Part shown: piece after piece, positions 18,784 through 27,275 of the stretch | How positions within the stretch are numbered: position 1 is the stretch's first letter | Layout of the letters: each line of letters starts with the position of its first letter | NCBI GenBank assembly: GCA_938084745.1 | Contig: CALKEZ010000007.1 | Span: forward strand, 1 to 32,879 | Length of the DNA stretch: 32,879 nt | Source: an uncultured Gammaproteobacteria bacterium | Lineage (GTDB): Bacteria; Pseudomonadota; Gammaproteobacteria; Eutrophobiales; Eutrophobiaceae | Reading direction: 5' to 3' | Program-made: the position numbers and the translations under genes | Notes under the pieces: model-generated | The model's input: only the letters and a program-made list of their open reading frames with translations | Database searches by the model: none | What the model was told of the DNA's origin: nothing

Positions 18784-20028
18784 GTGAATCTTTTTACCAG
18801 CATATTTTTATTCAGCTTGAGTGCCAGCATTATTGTGCAATGGTTTCTGGTACAACGTCATATCAAACATATCCAGTCACATCGCCAAAAGGTACCCGAA
18901 GCTTTTCACGATAAAATCCCGGTTGAAGCCCATCAAAAGGCGGCCGACTATACTCAGGCGAAAGTAAAAACGGGGCTGGTAGAACTCATCATCGGTTCAA
19001 CCTTTCTTTTACTCTGGACATTAGGCGGCGGCTTTCAATTGCTGGATAGCTGGTGGCGCTCTCTTGAATTACCCGAACTATGGACCGGCACATGCTTTAT
19101 ATTGAGTGTGTTCGGCATCATGAGCATCCTCGATTTACCCATGTCGATTTATCGCACATTCAAACTGGAACAGTCTTTCGGTTTTAATAAAATGACACCG
19201 AAAATATTTATCATTGATCTACTCAAGAATACCGTAATTGGATTATTAATTGGCACACCCATACTGTTACTCGTACTCTGGATTATGGAAAACAGCGGGA
19301 GTTACTGGTGGCTCTATGTCTGGGTAACGTGGTTGGGATTTAGTCTATTCATGATGTGGGCATACCCGGCATTTATCGCGCCCTTATTCAATAAATTCAG
19401 ACCATTAGATAATGAAGAATTAAGAACACGCATCGAAAACCTGTTGACGCGAAATGGTTTCAAAAGTCAGGGCATCTTTGTCATGGATGGTTCTACCCGT
19501 TCAACCCACGGTAATGCTTACTTCACCGGTCTGGGCGCAAACAAGCGTATTGTCTTCTTTGACACTCTGGTTAACGAATTGAGTTACGATGAAATCGAAG
19601 CTGTACTCGCACATGAGCTGGGACACTTCAAATGCAACCATATTCGTAAACGTATCTCGGTTTTAGGCACCGTGTTCCTGATTGGTCTGGGTATACTCGG
19701 CTGGTTGATTAACGAACCCTGGTTCTATAATGGTCTGGGCGTGGAACAGTCATCGACTTATATGGCTTTGATTCTATTTGTGATGGCATCACCTGCATTT
19801 ACCTTTTTTCTACAGCCCCTATTCTCGTTCATATCACGCCAGCATGAATTTGAAGCAGATGATTTTGCTGCAGGCCAGGCACAATCAGAAAACCTGATCA
19901 CTGCGCTCGTCAGTCTCTATCGTGAAAACGCAAACACCCTGACGCCCGATCCACTTTACTCCGCGTTTCATGATTCACATCCACCTGCACCCATCAGGAT
20001 CGCACATTTGAAGAGTAAATTTGCATGA
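18784..20028 (+). CDS. M48 family metalloprotease (Ste24/CAAX protease-like)
   Basis: 414 residues. It is a multi-span membrane protease with zinc motif HELGH at 277-281 (AHELGHFKCNH) and the downstream EFEAD motif with the third ligand at E355, followed by the SHPP motif near the C terminus (DSHPPAPIRIAHL), all diagnostic of the Ste24/M48A group. Several hydrophobic segments precede the active site (SIFLFSLSASIIVQWFL, VELIIGSTFLLLWTL, NTVIGLLIGTPILLLVLWI). Bacterial relatives are thought to take part in membrane protein quality control; they have no prenylated CAAX substrates. The GTG start at 18784 has GGGAG about 11 nt upstream. The stop overlaps the cytochrome start (ATGA). Confidence 0.93.
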   Translation: MNLFTSIFLFSLSASIIVQWFLVQRHIKHIQSHRQKVPEAFHDKIPVEAHQKAADYTQAKVKTGLVELIIGSTFLLLWTLGGGFQLLDSWWRSLELPELWTGTCFILSVFGIMSILDLPMSIYRTFKLEQSFGFNKMTPKIFIIDLLKNTVIGLLIGTPILLLVLWIMENSGSYWWLYVWVTWLGFSLFMMWAYPAFIAPLFNKFRPLDNEELRTRIENLLTRNGFKSQGIFVMDGSTRSTHGNAYFTGLGANKRIVFFDTLVNELSYDEIEAVLAHELGHFKCNHIRKRISVLGTVFLIGLGILGWLINEPWFYNGLGVEQSSTYMALILFVMASPAFTFFLQPLFSFISRQHEFEADDFAAGQAQSENLITALVSLYRENANTLTPDPLYSAFHDSHPPAPIRIAHLKSKFA

Positions 20029-20312
20029 GACTACTTGTACTGGCGAACTGGATTACACTCCTGTTATTTACTGTGCCCGCACTAGCGTTTGATAGTGCGA
20101 ATGGCAAGGTATTACACGACGAAAGCTGTGTCCGTTGCCATGATGAATCAATGTATAAACGTGTAGACAGAAAAATAAAAAGTTACCCATCACTTCGTGA
20201 ACGGGTAGTGCAGTGCGAGATCATGACCGAACTCATCTGGTTTGAAGAAGAAATTGATGACGTTACGACTTATTTAAACAACGCGTTTTATCATTTCAAT
20301 ATGGAAAAATAA
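20025..20312 (+). CDS. Small monohaem cytochrome c, exported
   Basis: 95 residues. A signal peptide (MRLLVLANWITLLLFTVPALA) is followed by one haem-attachment motif CVRCH at 35-39. The mature part is only about 74 residues. The distal Met ligand could be M43 or M69; the usual class I spacing is not obvious. An extra Cys (VVQCEIM) is present. The sequence resembles short cytochrome-like proteins that lie next to M48 proteases in some gammaproteobacteria, but I cannot name a partner. Its ATG overlaps the protease stop by four bases (ATGA), so the two are co-translated. Confidence 0.85.
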   Translation: MRLLVLANWITLLLFTVPALAFDSANGKVLHDESCVRCHDESMYKRVDRKIKSYPSLRERVVQCEIMTELIWFEEEIDDVTTYLNNAFYHFNMEK

Positions 20313-20341
20313 AAGCCGTTATAAAATTCTGCCCAGTTTTA

Positions 20342-20770
20342 TTAGGTTACGAATGGTTCCAGTTCACTCATGATATGCTGCCCGACATGCTTTACTGATC
20401 TTCCTTCAACGTTTTTAAACTTCAAACCAAAGGCAACATCTTCATCACCCTGCCCCGGTAGAATGACAAAATAATAAATTTTACAATCAACCCTTATCGT
20501 TTTTAATTCATCCTCAATCGGCAATGAAAACTGAGCCTTAACCATGAGGTTGTCTCTTGGTGTTATTCTTTTTGCGGTCGGGTTTAAAATTGTGGCGGTA
20601 TTTCTGCTACAGCGTATCTGTAATCCATCAGGTGAAATATCGTAGACTGTTGCAGTGACAGATTGTTTATTGTCGAGTGATAAGGTTACTGGAAAACCAT
20701 TTTTAATGCGGGGATACTCTCTGGATTCCTCGTAATGCTCATAGGCTTGATCTGTGATGTTAGTATTCAT
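20342..20770 (-). CDS. PilZ domain protein (c-di-GMP receptor candidate)
   Basis: 142 residues from the ATG at 20770; an upstream ATG at 20809 would add 13 residues and neither has a strong ribosome binding site. The c-di-GMP binding signature is present: RxxxR in REYPR followed by DxSxxG in YDISPDGLQI. The rest is the expected beta-rich PilZ barrel with FGLKFKNVEG near the end. It sits immediately downstream of the GGDEF-EAL gene on the same strand, about 200 nt after the EAL stop, which suggests that it could act as a local effector of that enzyme. Confidence 0.85.
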   Translation of the reverse strand: MNTNITDQAYEHYEESREYPRIKNGFPVTLSLDNKQSVTATVYDISPDGLQIRCSRNTATILNPTAKRITPRDNLMVKAQFSLPIEDELKTIRVDCKIYYFVILPGQGDEDVAFGLKFKNVEGRSVKHVGQHIMSELEPFVT

Positions 20771-20967
20771 TATGTTAACCCACACTACTTGATATCGGGC
20801 TTTTATCATAAGTAATGCTAAGGTCGACTAACAACATCTACATTTAGATTTTGTGATGTCTATCAATTAACGAGAGGGATTTGTGATTTACGTCACAGTC
20901 AATAAGTCACCCATAATCATGGGCTGTTCGAAATCATGACTCTATTAAACGACAGATTGACTGAATA

Positions 20968-21582
20968 TCAGTCTGATTGTTTAGCGAAGTGGGTCTTCTG
21001 CCATGCAACAGGGTTAGCGTATTTGTCCAGCCATGCAGGAATTTCCCTGGCGGGAAGAGGTTTCGAAATGATATAACCCTGGGCGCATTCGCAACCGATA
21101 TCTTGCAGCATAATACCCTGTTGATGCGTTTCAACACCTTCTGCGATCACCTTGCATTGAAATGCTATTGCCAGACTATTTATCGCCTTAACGATATTCA
21201 TGTCATCGATGTCCTCACACATATCTGACACAAACGAACGATCAATTTTCAAGGTATTAATGCTGAATTTTCTCAAATAATCTAATGATGAATAACCTGT
21301 GCCAAAGTCATCAAGTGCGATGTTCACACCGATAGCATGACAATCATTAATGACCTGTTCCAAATGCTTTAAATCCCGAAACGACTGCGTTTCTACAATT
21401 TCCAATTCTATGCCGGCAGGATTGATACTGGGATACCTATCAAAGAGTTTTTGCAGTACTTCGCAAAACTCTTTTCTTTGCAGACTGTATGTCGTTATAT
21501 TGATACTGACAGGCAAGTCAATACCGGCTTCCTGCCACTTCTGCTTTTGATTCAGCGCATTATTGATGACCCATTGACCATA
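20968..21582 (-). pseudogene. Detached C-terminal part of the EAL domain (frameshifted)
   Basis: This frame encodes the rest of the EAL domain that begins in the adjacent larger reading frame. Reading from 21582 gives YGQWVINNALNQKQKWQEAG, then LPVSINITTYSLQ, ALDDFGTGYSSLDYL, LKIDRSFV and AEGVETHQQG, all conserved EAL motifs. The upstream frame leaves the family pattern right after IERHELAM (codon ending at 21585). Two bases (21584-21583) stand between the last good codon of one frame and the first of the other, so one base appears to be missing. A TTG at 21516 has no clear ribosome binding site. It is either a true mutation, a sequencing error, or (less likely) a recoding site. Confidence 0.85.
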
Positions 21583-24140
21583 ATCATGGCCAGCTCATGC
21601 CGTTCAATCACGGGTAAGAATTCATCTGGCGGTAATAATCCTCGTTCGGGATGCTGCCAGCGAATCAATGCTTCAACACCGACAACCTCTCCTGTACGCA
21701 TATTGACCTGTGGTTGGTAATAAAGCTGAAACTCATTAGTTTCGAGGCCAGCACCCGCTCGTAGCAGCAACTGATTACTTTCCTGAAAAAATTTATCCTG
21801 AGCAGGATCGAAAAATTTATAACAATTACGACCCGACTGCTTGGCCTGATACATGGCGTGGTCAGCGTGCCTTATTAATACATGCTGGTCACTGTTGTCA
21901 GACGGGTAAATACTGATGCCAATACTAAATGTCATCTCAAAGAAATCTTCCGTGGACATCTTATATGGCATACTCAGTATTCTCTGAACACGGTCAATTG
22001 CATTTTCACAATCGGGTAGCGTATCCAGGTTAGTGAGTAGAATCAGAAATTCATCACCACCCAGTCTCGCAGCACTATCACTGCCTCTTAATACCGACTT
22101 GATACGATCAGCCACTTTTATCAGCAATTCATCGCCAATACCATGTCCATAGGTATCATTAATATTTTTAAATTTATCAAAATCAATAAAACAAACTGCA
22201 AGCAGATTATTATTACGCTTAACATTATTAATAGCCTGTTCCATGCGGTCGTTTAACAAGATGCGGTTGGGCAGCTTCGTTAAGCTATCATAATGTGCAA
22301 GATGCTCGAGCTCCTCTTGCTGCTTTTTAATGTGACTAATATCCTTGAACGAATAAACGTAATGGGCCAGATTGCCAATATTATCTTTAACGCAGCTGAT
22401 ATTTAAAGCAGCATCAAAAGAATCATGCTTGTTTTTGAGTATCTTTAATTCACCTTGCCAAAAACCATTATCAAATAGACTGTGTTTTATCTCTTCAACA
22501 TCGAGCCCGTCAGCTTCTATAAATGATTCCCATGGAGAGGCACCTTTAACATCATCCAGATCGAAGTTGGTTATTTTGCTAAACTCGGGATTCGCATCAA
22601 TAATTTTGTGTTTATTATTCGCAATAACAAATGCCTCTTGCGCATTATGATAAACACTTGCTGCAAGCTTTAATTTTTGTTCCGTTGACTTAATATCGGA
22701 AATATCATAATTGACACCGAGCATTTTCACTTTTGAGCCAGCTTTATCCACTATAAAGGTGCCGTGAGCTTTAATAAAACGTGAGGATTTATCAGGCAAT
22801 ACAATACGAAAAGAGGTATCAAAATCTTTGGAACCTGATATGGCATCATTAAGTGCTTTTATTGCTTGCGATTGATCCTCGGGATGCAAACTGTTTTGCC
22901 AGACTTCATATAACAACTTACCTTCGCCCGGAGTGATTCCATACAAAGCATACATACGCGTATCCCAGTTCAGTTCACCCGTCTGTAAATCATATTCCCA
23001 AACACCTAAATCGGCCGTCTGTTGCGCTATTTTTAGATGTTTGGTCTGATCTCGCAAATCACCGGTAATAAGTTCAACTTGTTTAGAAATACGCCGTCGC
23101 TGACTGGCAAATGACCATAAAATCCAGAACAATAAGCCTGAGAAAATCAACCCAAGCAGTAAAATCAATGACGCTAGTTGGTTATGTATTTCACCTTCCA
23201 GGCTATCTGTGCTGGAAAATTTTGTTACCCATGTATTGCCGGATAAAATAATATTGTTTGTAGAAGTAAAGCGCGATTCATGACTATCTCGCTTAGCATT
23301 ATTCTTTGTTGTGCTGTATAAAAGTGTGTCCGCAGTCTGTATACCATGGTCATATATAGCAAAATCAAGCTCGGGGTTTTCAGTTCGTAAAATCCCGTAC
23401 ATCAAATTGGCCATTCGAAAAGGACTATAAACATAGCCCACCAAAGCAGCTCGTCGTTCTGCTTCTGTTCGAATGGGCATGGTTTGATTATAGTAGGGCA
23501 AATACATCAGGAAACCGGCTTGAACATCACGTTCGGTTTCTTGTACAAGTGTAATTTTATTCGTCACGCTGGGTAAACCTTGATCACGTGCCCGACTCAT
23601 GGCTTTGGCTCTATTTGACTCGGAATACATATCGTAACCAAAGGCACGTTGATTACGCCAATCGAATGGTTCCAGATAAATTATCGATGTGTAGATTTCG
23701 CGCTGGCCAACAGGATAGACAAAATAATCCTTGAAACCTTCAGCACGTATCTGTGCCTCATGTGAAGCGAGATCCTCAGGTTTAATAACGATGGCATAAC
23801 CGAGTCCTTGAATACCAGGGTAATACGTTTGTAACTCAAGTCCGTCGACATAATTTTTCCATACCTGTCGATCAACCGCCCCCTCGAAACTTTCAAACAA
23901 GGCAACGCCACCACGTAGCACCTGTTCGTAATCGCTGATCCTTTCCTGTATCAGTTTAACCGCGTTGACAACTTCAAAATCAAAACGTTCGATAGCACGA
24001 CGTTCCACATTAGAATCAGCAATATGCCAGGAATAGAAAGTAAGCGATAACGCGACGCAAAGAACTAACCATGCTGCCTTTTCAGTATGAAAGAAATCGT
24101 AGAAAAAATTATCTGATAAGGGCGTTTTTACAACAGCCAT
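21552..24140 (-). CDS. CHASE-PAS-PAS-GGDEF protein with truncated EAL domain
   Basis: 862 residues as read; about 1057 if the frameshift were repaired. TM1 is near residues 20-40, then a periplasmic CHASE sensor (about 60-260, YPGIQGLGYAIVI and FDWRNQRAFGYDMYSES), TM2 at about 322-344, two PAS domains (about 370-485 and 490-610) and GGDEF at 694-698 (ARLGGDEFLIL). The inhibitory I-site RGSD at 685-688 is present with the standard 5-residue gap. The EAL domain starts with E823-A824-L825 but is cut at residue 862. As encoded, the protein should be able to make c-di-GMP but not degrade it. A hairpin-forming inverted repeat lies just upstream. Confidence 0.88.
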   Translation of the reverse strand: MAVVKTPLSDNFFYDFFHTEKAAWLVLCVALSLTFYSWHIADSNVERRAIERFDFEVVNAVKLIQERISDYEQVLRGGVALFESFEGAVDRQVWKNYVDGLELQTYYPGIQGLGYAIVIKPEDLASHEAQIRAEGFKDYFVYPVGQREIYTSIIYLEPFDWRNQRAFGYDMYSESNRAKAMSRARDQGLPSVTNKITLVQETERDVQAGFLMYLPYYNQTMPIRTEAERRAALVGYVYSPFRMANLMYGILRTENPELDFAIYDHGIQTADTLLYSTTKNNAKRDSHESRFTSTNNIILSGNTWVTKFSSTDSLEGEIHNQLASLILLLGLIFSGLLFWILWSFASQRRRISKQVELITGDLRDQTKHLKIAQQTADLGVWEYDLQTGELNWDTRMYALYGITPGEGKLLYEVWQNSLHPEDQSQAIKALNDAISGSKDFDTSFRIVLPDKSSRFIKAHGTFIVDKAGSKVKMLGVNYDISDIKSTEQKLKLAASVYHNAQEAFVIANNKHKIIDANPEFSKITNFDLDDVKGASPWESFIEADGLDVEEIKHSLFDNGFWQGELKILKNKHDSFDAALNISCVKDNIGNLAHYVYSFKDISHIKKQQEELEHLAHYDSLTKLPNRILLNDRMEQAINNVKRNNNLLAVCFIDFDKFKNINDTYGHGIGDELLIKVADRIKSVLRGSDSAARLGGDEFLILLTNLDTLPDCENAIDRVQRILSMPYKMSTEDFFEMTFSIGISIYPSDNSDQHVLIRHADHAMYQAKQSGRNCYKFFDPAQDKFFQESNQLLLRAGAGLETNEFQLYYQPQVNMRTGEVVGVEALIRWQHPERGLLPPDEFLPVIERHELAMIMVNGSSIMR

Positions 24141-24172
24141 TAGTTATGTACCAAATCTTATAATTATTTTTA

Positions 24173-24202
24173 AATGGTCGTTATAAAAATATAATGACCA
24201 TT
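24173..24202. repeat. 12-bp inverted repeat upstream of the c-di-GMP gene
   Basis: AATGGTCGTTAT (24173-24184) and ATAATGACCATT (24191-24202) form an inverted repeat with one G-T mismatch around a 6-nt A/T loop. It lies 33-62 nt before the start of the GGDEF gene on the minus strand and about 160 nt after recR. There is no U-rich tail on the minus strand, so it looks more like an operator or leader hairpin than a recR terminator. The remaining gap down to recR holds only smaller palindromes such as TCATGC-CCA-GCATGA near 24274-24288. Confidence 0.5.
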
Positions 24203-24362
24203 CTCTCAAGAAATCCCTTTTACATATTTCCAGTATAGACTTTGACTCAGGATTTGGCTGGAAAAATTTCCCAACTCATGCCCAGCATGAAAGTCACTAT
24301 GCCTGGACAAACAATTAACAAATCGTATTTTAGTCACTCATTAATCTTGTGTTTTCTTTAAC

Positions 24363-24959
24363 TTATATGATTTTTCTACCTGACATTGCATGCGCAATAG
24401 TCAGACTATTCACGAATTCCAGTTCGCCCCCCATCGGGACTCCATGCGCTATACGTGAAACCTGTTTGCCGCGTGCCTTGACCATCTCACTGATAAAGTG
24501 CGCTGTCGCTTCGCCCTCAACAGTACTGCTCGTTGCGAGTATGACTTCGACTAATGTTTCATCATCAAGTAAGGCGGGTAATTCATTTAAACCAATATCA
24601 TCAGGTCCTATACCGTCTAGCGGGGATAAATGTCCCAGCAAAACGAAATAGCGGCCTCTATAATTCGCTTCTTCTATAGCATCAACATCGGACGGATTTT
24701 CAACCACACACAGTATGCTGTCATCGCGTTTGGTATTCTCACAAAGATGACACAAGCTATTTTCAGTGTAGGTGCGGCAACGTTGACAATGACCAATCTG
24801 CTCCATGGCATCGGTCATGACGCGGGCCAGGTGTTTAGCCGCATCGCGATTACGTTGTAACAGTTGATGGACGATGCGCTGTGCTGATTTTCTACCGATA
24901 CCCGGCATACAGCGCAGTGCTTCAACCAACTGCTCTAACAGTGACTGTTGTTGCATCAT
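24363..24959 (-). CDS. recR: Recombination protein RecR
   Basis: 198 residues, family-standard. The helix-hairpin-helix LRCMPGIGRKSAQR is near the N terminus, then the C4 zinc motif (CQRCRTYTENSLCHLC), a Toprim domain (CVVENPSDVDAIEE) and the C-terminal Walker B-like VSRIAHGVPMGGELEF. RecR works with RecO and RecF to load RecA on SSB-coated single-stranded gaps. The start is ATGATG at 24954-24959 with a weak AGAG. It is 25 nt downstream of ybaB in the standard dnaX-ybaB-recR operon. Confidence 0.97.
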   Translation of the reverse strand: MMQQQSLLEQLVEALRCMPGIGRKSAQRIVHQLLQRNRDAAKHLARVMTDAMEQIGHCQRCRTYTENSLCHLCENTKRDDSILCVVENPSDVDAIEEANYRGRYFVLLGHLSPLDGIGPDDIGLNELPALLDDETLVEVILATSSTVEGEATAHFISEMVKARGKQVSRIAHGVPMGGELEFVNSLTIAHAMSGRKII

Positions 24960-24984
24960 CTCTGGTACGATTACTGAATTAAAT

Positions 24985-25308
24985 TCAGAATGGTAATTTC
25001 ATTCCTGCGGGCAAACCCATGCCTGCAGTAACACTCGCCATTCTTTCCTGCGTCATTTTTTCCACACGTCTATTAGCATCATTAACGGCGGCAGCGACAA
25101 GATCTTCAATCATTTCCTTATCGTCTTTCATTAATTCAGGATCAATAACGACGCGTTTCACATCATGACGGCCGTTCATCGTCACTTTCACCAAACCGGC
25201 ACCCGATTCACCAATCACTTCAGCATCGGCCAGTTCTTTTTGTGCTTTTTCCATATTGGCCTGCATCTGCTGGGCCTGTTTCATGATATTTCCCATACCA
25301 CCTTTCAT
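24985..25308 (-). CDS. ybaB: YbaB/EbfC family nucleoid-associated protein
   Basis: 107 residues. The family pattern is clear: [40 protein letters not shown] and [20 protein letters not shown], with a Gly/Met-rich tail ([17 protein letters not shown]). YbaB forms a tweezer-shaped dimer that binds DNA and affects gene expression and nucleoid structure; its exact role next to dnaX and recR is not settled. It lies 31 nt after dnaX and 25 nt before recR. Confidence 0.97.
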   Translation of the reverse strand: MKGGMGNIMKQAQQMQANMEKAQKELADAEVIGESGAGLVKVTMNGRHDVKRVVIDPELMKDDKEMIEDLVAAAVNDANRRVEKMTQERMASVTAGMGLPAGMKLPF

Positions 25309-25339
25309 CGTTTAATTACCTCGTAATTCGTTGTGTTGT

Positions 25340-26983
25340 CTATTGGGGTTGTATTGAGTCCTGATCGAGCGATGCGTCAAACGTATCCATTAATGTTTTC
25401 ACTGTGGGATCATTTTTCATTGAGGCCTCTGCTGCAGCCTGTTTTTCTCGTTCGAGTCGTGTATTTGTCTCTGCTGGCGTTTCATTCGGTGATGCTTCGA
25501 CCAGTATCGTTAAAATAATGCCTTCACCAAACCGTGTCTTGATCGCCTGTTCCAACCGCTCCTTCTGGCTCGGGGTCAGCAAGTGCTCTTGCGTGGGCGC
25601 TAATGCCAATTGAATTTTATTATCTGTATGTGTTTTTAGAACACAGTTACCGGCTAATTCCTTAACCAGACCCGCGAGAGCCATTTCATCGATAATCTTT
25701 TTCCAGTCGCTATCGGCATCCGTCAAGCTATGCTTCAACGGCGCTTCAGTGTGTTGCGGTGCTTCTGCTTGTTGTGGTTCTGGATTCACTGTTGCTTGCG
25801 GGGCAATGCTCGGCTTTGCCGGAGTTTGCTGTGGTGGCGACTCACTCTTAGCACTCACGGGTTTAAGTGTTTGTGTCTTGCTCTCTATGTCATTACCCGA
25901 CATGGGTCTGAACGCCAGCATTCTAATCATCACCATCTCAAAACCTGATTTCACATCCGGTGCCAGATATAAATCTTTCCGACCCATCATGCCAATCTGA
26001 TAATAAAGCTGCGTATCTTCCTTGTTCATGGCATTGGCAAAATTCACCAGCTCGGCATTATCTTTAATCGGATTACTAGAATCCGCGGGTAAAATTTGAA
26101 TGATCGCGATCTTTTGCAACAGACTTAATAATTCACCTAACAAGGCATCAAAGTCTGGCGTTTGTAATGCGATAGTCTCTATCGTCGCGAGCAGTGCTTC
26201 AGGATCTGCATCAATCAATGCCTGAATCAAGCCATGTAAATCAGCGCTATCGATGGTTCCCATCATGGCACGTACTTGTGACTCTTCGAGTACACCGCCA
26301 CCATAAGCGATTGCTTGATCGAGTAAACTTAATGCATCGCGCATACTACCGGCAGCACCACGTGCAATTAATTCTGTGGAAGCGTGATCAAATCCAATAT
26401 TCTCTTGCTGCATAATCATCTCGACCTGCTTGGCAATTTGATCATTGGTAAGGTGGCTTAAATTGAATTGCAAGCAACGTGATAATATCGTTACCGGTAA
26501 TTTTTTTGGTTCTGTTGTGGCGAGTAAAAATTTAACATGCGGTGGTGGTTCTTCCAGCGTTTTTAATAACGCATTAAAACTGTGATTGGAGAACATATGG
26601 ATTTCGTCAATCAAATACACTTTATATCTGCCGCTACTGGGTGCGTATTGAACGTTGTCCATCAAGTCGCGTGTTTCCTCGACCTTGGCACGGGAGGCGG
26701 CATCGACTTCGATTAAATCGACAAAGCGGCCCTCATCAATTGCAACGCAGGCATTACACGTGCCACAGGGCGTGGAACTCACCCCGGTGTCACAATTCAG
26801 ACATTTTGCCAGAATTCTCGCCAGCGTCGTTTTACCTACACCACGTGTCCCGGTAAACAAATAGGCATGATGTAAACGATCTTGATCCAGCGCGTTGGTT
26901 AATGCCTTCAAGACGTGTGATTGACCGACCATATCCTGAAAGGATCGGGGCCGCCATTTTCGGGCAAGTACTTGATAACTCAT
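25340..26983 (-). CDS. dnaX: DNA polymerase III subunits gamma and tau, DnaX
   Basis: 547 residues, shorter than E. coli tau (643), mainly in the Pro/Gln-rich linker at about 375-425. The AAA+ clamp-loader core is clear: P-loop GTRGVGKT at 45-52, zinc cysteines C64, C73, C76 and C79, DEIHMFSN, and the SRC arginine finger. The C-terminal tau region (about 425-547) should bind the polymerase alpha subunit and DnaB helicase. A GAAAAAG heptamer at 25697-25703 (codons 428-429) could allow a -1 shift giving a 432-residue gamma form; see findings. It heads the dnaX-ybaB-recR operon downstream of the SRP RNA gene. Confidence 0.97.
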   Translation of the reverse strand: MSYQVLARKWRPRSFQDMVGQSHVLKALTNALDQDRLHHAYLFTGTRGVGKTTLARILAKCLNCDTGVSSTPCGTCNACVAIDEGRFVDLIEVDAASRAKVEETRDLMDNVQYAPSSGRYKVYLIDEIHMFSNHSFNALLKTLEEPPPHVKFLLATTEPKKLPVTILSRCLQFNLSHLTNDQIAKQVEMIMQQENIGFDHASTELIARGAAGSMRDALSLLDQAIAYGGGVLEESQVRAMMGTIDSADLHGLIQALIDADPEALLATIETIALQTPDFDALLGELLSLLQKIAIIQILPADSSNPIKDNAELVNFANAMNKEDTQLYYQIGMMGRKDLYLAPDVKSGFEMVMIRMLAFRPMSGNDIESKTQTLKPVSAKSESPPQQTPAKPSIAPQATVNPEPQQAEAPQHTEAPLKHSLTDADSDWKKIIDEMALAGLVKELAGNCVLKTHTDNKIQLALAPTQEHLLTPSQKERLEQAIKTRFGEGIILTILVEASPNETPAETNTRLEREKQAAAEASMKNDPTVKTLMDTFDASLDQDSIQPQ

Positions 26984-27110
26984 CTATTTTTTATTGCTGT
27001 TCCAATTGAATGTGGGTGAAATAAGATCAGATTTAAAACGATCATCATACATGAGGATTCAATCCCGGCAAGTACCCCGGAGACGCCTGATATCAATGAG
27101 AAATATTGGC

Positions 27111-27222
<112 letters not shown>

Positions 27223-27275
27223 ATTGAACGAGGACGGATGGTATCAATTAAGTAAGCGTTTTGACACTACGATTA

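Noticed and set aside
20959..20973. GACTGA-ATA-TCAGTC palindrome at the end of the EAL remnant as a terminator.
   Set aside because: Perfect but short, overlaps the stop codon, and there is no T run after it on the minus strand.
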